From positions 30,674 through 94,673 of the forward strand of contig NZ_JAKSXX010000073.1 of NCBI RefSeq assembly GCF_022829385.1: 64,000 nucleotides of DNA. Reading direction: 5' to 3'. Position 1 is the first letter of the stretch, and each line of letters starts with the position of its first letter. Under the pieces are notes generated by a model, which was not told the origin of the DNA, ran no database searches, and worked only from the letters and a program-made list of their open reading frames with translations. This document shows positions 57,357 to 64,000 of the stretch, in pieces. The position numbers were made by a program, and so were the translations under genes. The stretch comes from Methylobacterium sp. J-070. GTDB taxonomy: Bacteria; Pseudomonadota; Alphaproteobacteria; Rhizobiales; Beijerinckiaceae.

Positions 57357-57382
57357 GAAGCCGCTCACAAGCGAGCGGCTTC
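57357..57382 (-). terminator. terminator of the first cold-shock gene
   Basis: Perfect 10-base arms (GAAGCCGCTC and GAGCGGCTTC) enclose a 6-nt loop, about 30 bp after the stop codon. The minus-strand sequence that follows is T-rich (ATCTGTTTCTC). Confidence 0.7.
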
Positions 57383-57411
57383 GAAACGCGTCGTCAGCGG
57401 AGGAGCGAGGC

Positions 57412-57621
57412 TCAGGCGGCCTGGAGGTTGCCGGCCGACTGCTTGCCGGTGCGGCGGTCGGACTCCATCTCGTAGGAGATCTTCTGCCCCTCGACCAGGT
57501 TGCGCATCCCGGCGCGCTCGACGGCGGAGATGTGCACGAACACGTCCTTGCCGCCGTCATCCGGCTGGATGAAGCCGAAGCCCTTGGTGTCGTTGAACCA
57601 CTTAACGGTGCCGATGCTCAT
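57412..57621 (-). CDS. cspA: cold-shock protein CspA
   Basis: The 69-residue OB-fold protein has RNP1 K-G-F-G-F-I and RNP2 V-F-V-H-I. It binds single-stranded RNA and DNA and melts RNA structure. The ATG at 57621 has GGAA 8 nt upstream. A long non-coding leader and a perfect palindrome precede it. It shares most of its sequence with the second Csp at 59290. Confidence 0.95.
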   Translation of the reverse strand: MSIGTVKWFNDTKGFGFIQPDDGGKDVFVHISAVERAGMRNLVEGQKISYEMESDRRTGKQSAGNLQAA

Positions 57622-58242
57622 AGGTATTCCATATCTATTTAGGCGAACGAATGGGACGACCGCGTGCATTGCACGCGGTCGGTCTCTGGTCGTCGAAAAT
57701 GGGAGAGATGCAGAACGCGCGCCCTGTTCAGGCGGTGCGGCCGAATATCTGGCCAAAAGTCGATGACCCATTGGTACGCCATCCGCGAGACAATCACAAC
57801 CACGCATCCGATGGGGGCAGACATGCAGGCAGTACCGATAACCTCAGGCCCGCGCGCCGTGCTGTGCTTGACCGCGGAGGATGCCGACGCACGCTGATCC
57901 GGACGGGGGCAGTCTTGAAGCCGACCGGTTCGGCGGCCGTGACGCCAGGGAAAGGCGCCGGCCGCGCGTGAACGGGGAGGCGCTGGCGCGCCCGAACCCA
58001 CCGCGTGAGGCCCGTCTCCCGTCGCGGCAACAGCCGGGGTCGTCCAGCCGCGCAGGTGTTTTAGCCGTATCCCGAAAGGTGGCTTGGGGTTTTCGGAAAC
58101 AGATGATGCCGATTCGAGGCGCTGGACCATCGTCCTGGCGTCGATTTCCGGAATGCTGTTCTAGCGCCGCGTTCCGAGACGGTGCATAGAACCTCATCCC
58201 TCCGCGCAATTGTGTGCTTTGGGCCGCAGGACGGAGGCCGAG
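57622..58242. other. intergenic upstream of cspA, no gene supported
   Basis: About 620 bp. It holds the cspA leader and the palindrome at 57658. Long open frames here are Arg-rich and have no ribosome sites. Confidence 0.45.
57658..57680. promoter_or_regulatory. perfect 23-bp palindrome upstream of cspA
   Basis: GACCGCGTGCA (57658-57668) and TGCACGCGGTC (57670-57680) are perfect inverted arms around one base, 36 bp before the cspA start. The one-base centre argues against a simple RNA hairpin, so a protein operator is more likely, although a leader structure is possible. Confidence 0.5.
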
Positions 58243-58398
58243 ATGGCTCGCGAATTCACGACCGGCAAAGCTCAGGCCGTTACGCCCGAGGACTTCAACG
58301 AGCGTGTGAAGCGCCTGCTCGCCGACAAGCCGGACCCCCGCAAGGCCGAGCCGAAAGGCAAGACCTTCAAGTCCGGCAATCCGTTCACCCGCGCCTGA
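58243..58398 (+). CDS. small basic protein, 51 aa
   Basis: The product begins M-A-R-E-F-T-T-G-K-A-Q-A-V-T-P-E-D-F-N-E-R-V-K and ends G-K-T-F-K-S-G-N-P-F-T-R-A. A helix is followed by a Lys/Pro-rich tail. CGGAGG lies 5 nt upstream. The family is not recognised, but codon use and ribosome site support a real gene. Confidence 0.7.
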   Translation: MAREFTTGKAQAVTPEDFNERVKRLLADKPDPRKAEPKGKTFKSGNPFTRA

Positions 58399-58547
58399 GA
58401 GCGCGACCGCCGGCATCGACCGGGCTCACGGGACCGCAACGATGCCGGCGTCCGCTCAGCCGCGGACGCCGACTGCCCTCGATCTTTCGGGCCTGCCCGC
58501 GCCGCTGACCGGCCGGGCGCTATGCCGGCCGGTCAGCGGCCCGCGCC

Positions 58548-58679
58548 TCACCCTCGGCCGGAGGTCTTCGCGGCCCCGGCAACCGTACCCTTGGTCGACG
58601 GTGCCGCCGCGATGGTCTTCGGCACGGCCTTCTTCGGCTTCTTGGTCTCGCGGTTGCCGCGCGGCTTCTCGGTGGCCAT
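58548..58679 (-). CDS. tiny Lys-rich protein, 43 aa
   Basis: The protein begins M-A-T-E-K-P-R-G-N-R-E-T-K-K-P-K-K and is then Ala/Thr/Ser-rich, a pattern I have seen in short rhizobial proteins annotated as hypothetical. GAGGAG lies 7 nt before ATG 58679. The function is unknown. Confidence 0.75.
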   Translation of the reverse strand: MATEKPRGNRETKKPKKAVPKTIAAAPSTKGTVAGAAKTSGRG

Positions 58680-58719
58680 GATGTCGCTCCTCGTTGGCAT
58701 CGCAGGCGGAATGCCGCCC

Positions 58720-59079
58720 TCAGGGGTCAATCGTCGGCTCGTCCCCGAGCAATCTGACCGAGGTCGCGATCGGGGTGTCCGGCGGCCCGACATGGGCCAC
58801 GAATCGGGCACGCGACCAGAGCTCGACGCGCTCGCCGTCGCTCAGGTGCAGGGCGCGTTCAGCCGCTTCCGCGTCGGTGTCGGCCTCGATCAGTATGGTT
58901 GATCTGACGCTGCCATCGGGCGCGAACCGGTACGCGCGATACGGCGAGATCGCACAGGAGGACCGGCGGCCGGTCGGGAAGCTCACGACGTCTGCCATCC
59001 GCGCGTCCGCCCCCTCCAGGCCGGGGACGCCCGCCACAGGCCGCTGGAGCCTGAGGCCGCCTGTCCCCGATGCGGGCAT
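58720..59079 (-). CDS. small conserved protein of unknown function, 119 aa
   Basis: The C-terminal two thirds read Y-R-A-Y-R-F-A-P-D-G, I-L-I-E-A-D-T-D-A-E-A-A-E-R-A and L-S-D-G-E-R-V-E-L-W-S-R. This is a short alpha-beta unit frequent in Methylobacterium-type hypothetical proteins. ATG 59079 has GAGGGG at a good distance, and a second ATG at 58998 would give a 92-residue form. Confidence 0.65.
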   Translation of the reverse strand: MPASGTGGLRLQRPVAGVPGLEGADARMADVVSFPTGRRSSCAISPYRAYRFAPDGSVRSTILIEADTDAEAAERALHLSDGERVELWSRARFVAHVGPPDTPIATSVRLLGDEPTIDP

Positions 59080-59289
59080 CCTGCGCCCCTCTGCGCGGCA
59101 AAGATAGCCCGGGCGGCGGGAATGGCGCGGCACGGGCGTGCCCGGCACGCCCGGTCGGGTTTCGTGCAATCGCCTGCTGACGGCCCCCCGGCTTATGCCT
59201 ATTACGGAACGGTCGGCCCGGACAGGCGGTTCGTGCCTCATGGCGAGCCGCTTAGGCGAGCCGACGATAGAAACAATTAGGACATCGCG

Positions 59290-59499
59290 ATGGCTACCGG
59301 CACTGTGAAGTGGCTCAACGAGACCAAGGGCTACGGCTTCATCCAGCCCGACGACGGCGGCAAGGACGTGTTCGTCCACATCTCCGCCGTGGAGCGCGCC
59401 GGGATGCGCAACCTGATCGAGGGGCAGAAGGTCTCCTACGACGTCGAGGCCGACCGGCGCAGCGGCAAGGAAAGCGCCGCCAATCTGAAGAGCGCCTGA
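59290..59499 (+). CDS. cold-shock protein, second copy
   Basis: The 69-residue CspA-family protein differs from the first copy at about 13 positions and keeps K-G-Y-G-F-I and V-F-V-H-I. AGGA lies 7 nt before the ATG. The two copies face away from each other around a cluster of tiny genes, suggesting an old local duplication. Confidence 0.95.
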   Translation: MATGTVKWLNETKGYGFIQPDDGGKDVFVHISAVERAGMRNLIEGQKVSYDVEADRRSGKESAANLKSA

Positions 59500-59570
59500 G
59501 CCTCCCCATTCCGGACACCGGCCAACGCACGGCGTTGCGCCCCGGGTGATCGGACCCCTATCGTCATTGC

Positions 59571-59598
59571 CGCGAGCCAGGTTGGGTATCGGCTCGCG
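59571..59598. terminator. hairpin between the second csp gene and the YkgJ-like gene
   Basis: CGCGAGCC and GGCTCGCG arms enclose a 12-nt loop between two convergent genes and could end transcription from both sides. No U-tract is visible. Confidence 0.45.
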
Positions 59599-59640
59599 CC
59601 AATGAAACCGGCGGCCGCCCGATCTCGGGTGCCGCCGACG

Positions 59641-60120
59641 TCACGGTCCCGGGACGGGCGGGCCCGGAGGCATCACGTGCGCGTGGCGGCCGGCGACCTT
59701 CCACACCGGCAGCGCCCCCTCGCGGGCGAACATGGCGAAGGCCTCGACCACCTCCCACCGGTCGAACGCCCGCATCCCGTCCACGGCGCGGCCGACGATG
59801 CAGGCTCCTTCGACGGCCGGCGTGGTCGGCGACCGATTCTCCAGCGCGAACATGACGCCCGCCCGATCGGGCCTCAGCGCATCCGGCAGCGCGCCGATCT
59901 TGCGCCACAGGCAGTACCACCGGGCGCAGGCCTCCGGGCGCTCGCGGTAGATCCCGCACGCCGAGCCGGTGTTGTGGTGACACAGGAGCCCCGCCGGCTT
60001 GCCGAGCGCTTCGATCGCCAGGATCCGGCAGCAGACCGTGCATGAGCCGCAGGATCGCGCTGCGGCGCGCGTCTCGGCCGTCTGCGGCGATGTCTCTCGG
60101 CCGCCGCCGCGACCACGCGT
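59641..60120 (-). CDS. YkgJ-like cysteine-cluster protein, start codon unresolved
   Basis: The minus-strand frame contains S-C-G-S-C-T-V-C-C-R-I-L, then P-A-G-L-L-C-H-H-N, S-A-C-G-I-Y-R-E-R-P-E-A-C and W-Y-C-L-W. This is the metal-binding pattern (C-x2-C-x2-C-C, then further Cys) of YkgJ zinc/iron-chelating proteins. The C-terminal part runs to P-G-P-P-V-P-G-P. No ATG, GTG or TTG lies in frame between the cluster and the upstream stop near 60220, and the first ATG (59853) falls after the whole cluster. A non-standard start, a frameshift near the 5' end or a sequence error must be assumed. Confidence 0.72.
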   Translation of the reverse strand, partial: TRGRGGGRETSPQTAETRAAARSCGSCTVCCRILAIEALGKPAGLLCHHNTGSACGIYRERPEACARWYCLWRKIGALPDALRPDRAGVMFALENRSPTTPAVEGACIVGRAVDGMRAFDRWEVVEAFAMFAREGALPVWKVAGRHAHVMPPGPPVPGP

Positions 60121-60191
60121 GTCCCTTACGATGAGGCCGTCCTCGCTGCTACAGGGGTGCGATCCGCGCTGCGCGGTGCGGAACGCCGTCG

Positions 60192-60542
60192 ATGCCGGAT
60201 GAGGCCACGCTCTGGGACCTCGTCATCGACGAGCGCATCGCGATCGAGGACCTCAGTGCCGCGGTCGATCTCTACCTCGCCGACCCGACCACGCAGGATC
60301 ACCCGATCGGGCCGCACCACAGCCTCGATCTGGCTGCGGCCGTCGCGGCCCACGCCGTCGCACCCGCCACGATGCGCGACGGCGAGGCCGACGAACCGGC
60401 GCGGCGCATGGCTGTGCGCGCCGCCCTGCTCATGGCCAGGCCCACGGCCCGGGCGCGCCCCCGTGGGGGCCAGGCCCCGGGTGGCTGCCCCGGGCCCGGC
60501 GCGGCGGGACCGGGTGTCGCTACTCGTCGTCGTCGTCGCTGA
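60192..60542 (+). CDS. hypothetical protein, 116 aa
   Basis: The N-terminal 85 residues look protein-like (A-T-L-W-D-L-V-I-D-E-R-I-A-I-E-D-L-S-A-A-V-D-L-Y-L-A), but the end is Arg/Gly/Pro-rich and overlaps the next gene's 3' end by 23 bp. The ribosome site is weak. I do not recognise a family. Confidence 0.4.
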   Translation: MPDEATLWDLVIDERIAIEDLSAAVDLYLADPTTQDHPIGPHHSLDLAAAVAAHAVAPATMRDGEADEPARRMAVRAALLMARPTARARPRGGQAPGGCPGPGAAGPGVATRRRRR

Positions 60543-60912
60543 CCTCGACGAGATCGGTGGTGTCATCGTCGTCCTCATCGACCACGAGGGTGTCGTCCTC
60601 GACCGTATCGCCGTCCTCCTCGACATCGAGCGTGTCGTCGCCCTCGGTGTCGGTATCGGTATCCTTGTCGGCATCTTCGGCCTCGACCTCGTCGAGCGAC
60701 ACCAGTTCCGGGCCGTCCGTCTCGTCCTCGTCCTCGGGGGGCGCCTCCTTGCGGGCCACCACGGGCGCCGCCCCCCTGCTCAGGGTCGTCGCCACCGAGG
60801 TCGGGACGACCTCGCCGGAATAAGGCGAGATCACCGGGTTCTTGTTGAGGTCGTAGAATTTCCTGCCCGTGGTCGGGCAGATCCGCTTCGTGCCGAGTTC
60901 TGGGCTTGCCAC
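60520..60912 (-). CDS. TIGR02300 (FYDLN acid) family protein
   Basis: The 130-residue protein starts A-S-P-E-L-G-T-K-R-I-C-P-T-T-G-R-K-F-Y-D-L-N-K-N-P and ends in a long Asp/Glu tail, the defining layout of this alphaproteobacterial family of unknown function. The start is GTG 60912 with AAGGAG 8 nt upstream. Confidence 0.93.
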   Translation of the reverse strand: MASPELGTKRICPTTGRKFYDLNKNPVISPYSGEVVPTSVATTLSRGAAPVVARKEAPPEDEDETDGPELVSLDEVEAEDADKDTDTDTEGDDTLDVEEDGDTVEDDTLVVDEDDDDTTDLVEVSDDDDE

Positions 60913-61076
60913 CTCGGGTCTCCTTGAGCCTGTGACGCCGAAAGCCGGCGATCCCGGCGCTGTATCTATGCGGGCGACGGCGTCCCGTCATCCCACCTGC
61001 GCGGGCCGGATCCGCGGGTGTTCGGCCGGCGGGGGTGCGTTTAAGGGTAGCGCTGCCCGCAGTTGATTGGCATAGC

Positions 61077-61289
61077 ATGCCGATGGCCGACGAAGTTCCA
61101 CACCCCTACTCCATCGAAGTTTCGCCGCTCGCCAAGCCGGAGGGCCACTTCCAGTGGGCGATCCGGCGGAGCGGCAAGCTGATCGAACGGTCCGACCGAC
61201 CGCATCGCAGTGCCGAGAAGGCGCATGAGAGCGCCATGGAGGCCGTCGAGCGGGCGCTGAAACCGAATGCCGCGTCCGGGCGTCGCTGA
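61077..61289 (+). CDS. small conserved protein, 70 aa
   Basis: The product reads P-Y-S-I-E-V-S-P-L-A-K-P-E-G-H-F-Q-W-A-I-R-R-S-G-K-L-I-E-R-S-D and ends in a helix. This is an alpha-beta pattern of short rhizobial proteins without assigned function. ATG 61077 and 61083 are both possible, and the ribosome site is weak. Confidence 0.65.
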   Translation: MPMADEVPHPYSIEVSPLAKPEGHFQWAIRRSGKLIERSDRPHRSAEKAHESAMEAVERALKPNAASGRR

Positions 61290-61656
61290 GCGGGCGGCCG
61301 GACGCCGAGCCCCTCGGGGCTGATCGGAGCGCGCGCCGTTCGAGCCGTCCCCGGCCGCGTCGCGCGCGGACGGCCCTGAACGTGTGCCCGGACGCGGGGC
61401 CCGACCGCCCCGGCGACTGCGGAATCCCGCATCGCGACCGCGATCCCCGCTGCGGCGTGCGGAGCGGCTGACGGCGCGCGCCCGAAGCGCGTCCTCCGTC
61501 ACCGGCGTCGGGCACGAGGCCCCGGACGAACGCGCGCCGGATATGCGTCGGCGCCCGGCCAGTCCGGCCCCGCCGCGCACCCTCGACCGGTCCCGGCCTC
61601 GCCCGCACGATCCGCGCCCTGCCCTCCCGCAGGCCTCGACGGGAGACCCGCCGCCG
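61290..61656. other. intergenic, nothing recognised
   Basis: GC-rich stretch between convergent genes. Open frames are Arg/Pro-rich and antisense-like. Confidence 0.4.
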
Positions 61657-62484
61657 TCAGCGCGCGAACAGGGCCTCGGCAACCTCGACGGCGGAACGCC
61701 CGTCCTGGGCGGTGGCGTCCGCGCCGACGGTGGCGGCATGGGCCGGGTCGCGCAGGAACAGCGGACCGCCCACGATCACGCGGACGCCCGGATTGCAGGA
61801 CGCCCCGCGCAGCGTCGCGACCAGATCGGTCATCACCGGCAGGTGCACGTCGCAGGACAGCGAGATACCGATCAGGTCGAATCGCTCGGCCCGGACCCGG
61901 GCGGCGGGGTCCTCGTCCGCGCCGCCCGACAGGACCACGCTCCAGCCCGCCTCGCGGAAGAAGCTCGCGACGAGCGCCAGGTTGAAGAGATGCGTCTCCC
62001 CCGGACAGGGCATCAGCAGGACGCGGCGTCCGTTCGCCGGCACGTCGGCGCCCTCCAGGCGGGCGCACAGCGCGCGGGCGAGGCTCTGGAGGCGACCCAG
62101 CGCGACCGCCACGTCGAGGAAGTTCGCTTCGTCCTCCTCCCAGAGCCGTCCGAGGTGGCGCGCCGCCGGGGCGAACAGGTCGAGCAGGAGGCCCTCCAGG
62201 GGGAGGCCTTCCTCCAGCAGCGCGCGCATCCATTGCTCGTCCGGATCGCCGCCGACGAGCGCCTCGGCGAAGGCGGTGACGCGCTCAGGCGTGGGGGATT
62301 GTCCCGGAGGCGCTCGGCGGTCCCCCTGGTGGGCGAGGACGAGCCGCGGAAGGATCTCGCCCTCGATGATCTGGGCCAGGTCGGCATGGAGGTTGGCGCG
62401 TCGATGCGCGGCCGCGCCGTGACTGAGACCGGGGCGTCGGCTGACGCGCTCGCCCGTCTCGTCGATCCCTGCCGTTCCCGACAT
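61657..62484 (-). CDS. B12-binding regulator, AerR/PpaA-like
   Basis: The 275-residue protein has an N-terminal D-L-A-Q-I-I-E-G-E-I-L-P-R-L-V-L-A-H, a four-helix region with W-x3-D-E-A-N-F-L-D-V-A-V-A-L-G-R-L-Q, and a cobalamin-binding Rossmann domain (L-L-M-P-C-P-G-E-T-H-L-F-N-L-A-L-V-A-S-F-F-R-E-A-G-W, I-G-I-S-L-S-C-D-V-H-L). This arrangement is that of AerR and PpaA, which bind B12 and modulate CrtJ/PpsR repression of photosynthesis genes in a light-dependent way. No ppsR is in the window. ATG 62484 has GGGGA upstream. Confidence 0.82.
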   Translation of the reverse strand: MSGTAGIDETGERVSRRPGLSHGAAAHRRANLHADLAQIIEGEILPRLVLAHQGDRRAPPGQSPTPERVTAFAEALVGGDPDEQWMRALLEEGLPLEGLLLDLFAPAARHLGRLWEEDEANFLDVAVALGRLQSLARALCARLEGADVPANGRRVLLMPCPGETHLFNLALVASFFREAGWSVVLSGGADEDPAARVRAERFDLIGISLSCDVHLPVMTDLVATLRGASCNPGVRVIVGGPLFLRDPAHAATVGADATAQDGRSAVEVAEALFAR

Positions 62485-62944
62485 CGGTATCCCCAGCACC
62501 CGAGGGCACTATAGGTTCCAGCCCCGGAAGAATGCAACCGCCCGCATGAATTATATTGCATGGCAAGGCGGGCGGTTCCGGAATCGTGACCGCAGCGCTG
62601 CCGTTTCGGCGCCCGCGACCCTCATACCCGGACGGGACGCCGAAGCCCGCGACGGCGCGTTGCCGCAGCGTCCCGGGGTTGGTCAGACACCAGCCGTGAT
62701 TCGCGGTGCCGGCGCCCGGAACAAGCCCGTGGGACTGCCATGCCGCACCTCGGCCGCCGCGCGTCGCTCCGGGACAGCCCGATCCGCCGGCGTCATCGGG
62801 ACCGTCAATGCATTAGCACTTCCGTGATGCGAGTGCTAAGGACGGTCCGGTCGAGCCGCGACGCTCTGCTTCGCCCCGGCCTTGTCCCGCGATCGTGCCA
62901 GCCATGTCGGCCGGAACTCGCTTGGGACCGATCAGGATCTGACA
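62485..62944. other. intergenic before groES, carries CIRCE
   Basis: A divergent non-coding region that holds the groES promoter and the CIRCE element. No gene is seen. Confidence 0.6.
62813..62839 (+). promoter_or_regulatory. CIRCE operator (HrcA site)
   Basis: TTAGCACTT-N9-GAGTGCTAA matches the CIRCE consensus TTAGCACTC-N9-GAGTGCTAA with one mismatch. It lies 105 bp before groES. HrcA binding would repress groESL without heat stress. No copy is found before dnaK, which sets the two chaperone loci apart. Confidence 0.92.
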
Positions 62945-63232
62945 ATGCAATTCCGGCCTCTGCACGACCGCGTGGTGCTCCGTCGCATCGAGGGCGAGGA
63001 GAAGACCAAGGGCGGCATCATCATCCCCGATACGGTCAAGGAGAAGCCGCAGGAGGGTGAGGTCGTCGCCGTCGGTCCCGGCGCCCGCGACGAGGCGGGC
63101 AAGATCAACCCGCTCGACGTGAAGGCCGGCGACCGCGTGCTGTTCGGCAAGTGGTCCGGCACCGAGGTCAAGATCGACGGTCAGGACCTCCTGATCATGA
63201 AGGAATCCGACATCCTGGGCGTCGTCGCCTAG
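62945..63232 (+). CDS. groES: co-chaperonin GroES
   Basis: The 95-residue protein has [12 protein letters not shown], the mobile loop [12 protein letters not shown] and the C-terminal [11 protein letters not shown]. It caps GroEL. ATG 62945 follows AGGA, and the family length is exact. Confidence 0.97.
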   Translation: MQFRPLHDRVVLRRIEGEEKTKGGIIIPDTVKEKPQEGEVVAVGPGARDEAGKINPLDVKAGDRVLFGKWSGTEVKIDGQDLLIMKESDILGVVA

Positions 63233-63322
63233 CTCCGGTCGGGCCGCGCCCGGTCTCGAACCCCGCCCTGCCCTTCGAGGCGCCCGCTGTGGCGTGCCTC
63301 GGGGCCAAACGACAGATGATGA

Positions 63323-64000
<678 letters not shown>

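Noticed and set aside
62927..62940. TTGGGACCGATCAG before groES as a further dyad
   Set aside because: Only the right half-site matches, and it overlaps the ribosome-site region. groES is better explained by CIRCE.

Overview
The window is about 64 kb of GC-rich chromosome from an alphaproteobacterium, most likely Methylobacterium/Methylorubrum or a close relative. The reasons are the MucR/Ros-type and Crp/Fnr regulators, an 8-vinyl reductase of bacteriochlorophyll synthesis (BciA-type), an AerR/PpaA-like B12-binding photosynthesis regulator, a FYDLN-acid (TIGR02300) protein, DUF6481, and small secreted Asn-Gly repeat proteins. The genus is an inference from protein types and no 16S or housekeeping marker was available.

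Layout. (1) 1-28 kb is a stress and redox island: DUF1931 histone-fold protein, thioredoxin 2, HdeD membrane protein, triple-BON protein, SRPBCC protein, old yellow enzyme, a very large GAF/PAS/GGDEF/EAL protein, a MucR-type and an AraC-type regulator, a luciferase-like flavin oxidoreductase, a Crp/Fnr regulator, a peroxiredoxin plus DsbA-like pair, then dnaK, clpB, grpE, dnaJ(cbpA), cbpM and hsp20, an ABM monooxygenase, a glutathione-independent formaldehyde dehydrogenase and a quinone-oxidoreductase-like MDR protein. (2) 28-39 kb is mostly envelope and signalling: a TAXI-type binding protein, a secreted protein, four small exported proteins with Asn-Gly repeats, a CHASE hybrid kinase with Hpt and a FixJ-like regulator. 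(3) 39-49 kb holds a MacAB-like exporter with a LuxR-type regulator, a cNMP-domain flavoprotein, a dienelactone hydrolase and a KaiC-like ATPase overlapping a hybrid histidine kinase. (4) 49-64 kb is mixed: an RND pump remnant beside a TetR regulator, transglutaminase, BciA, a helix-hairpin-helix protein, DUF485-ActP acetate uptake, GST, two cold-shock proteins among several tiny genes, the B12-binding regulator, and groES-groEL (cut by the window edge) behind a CIRCE operator.

The most striking non-coding signal is a 14-bp dyad, CTGAY-N4-RTCAG, found in the intergenic DNA upstream of DUF1931, hdeD, BON, OYE, LLM, peroxiredoxin, (imperfectly) dnaK, and hsp20. It has the geometry of a Crp/Fnr-family operator (TGA core, 4-bp spacer). 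In the clearest cases a TAAKYC or TATAAT -10 element begins 29.5-30.5 bp from its centre, which is class II activator spacing. A Crp/Fnr regulator with an E-x-x-S-R recognition helix is encoded in the middle of the island. I infer that most of the first 25 kb is one regulon under that protein or a paralogue.

Other structure: a long imperfect palindromic intergenic repeat of about 170-190 bp occurs three times (1.2, 6.1 and 31.6 kb), and two real coding regions (DUF1931 and a YkgJ-like Cys-cluster protein) lack a usable in-frame start codon.
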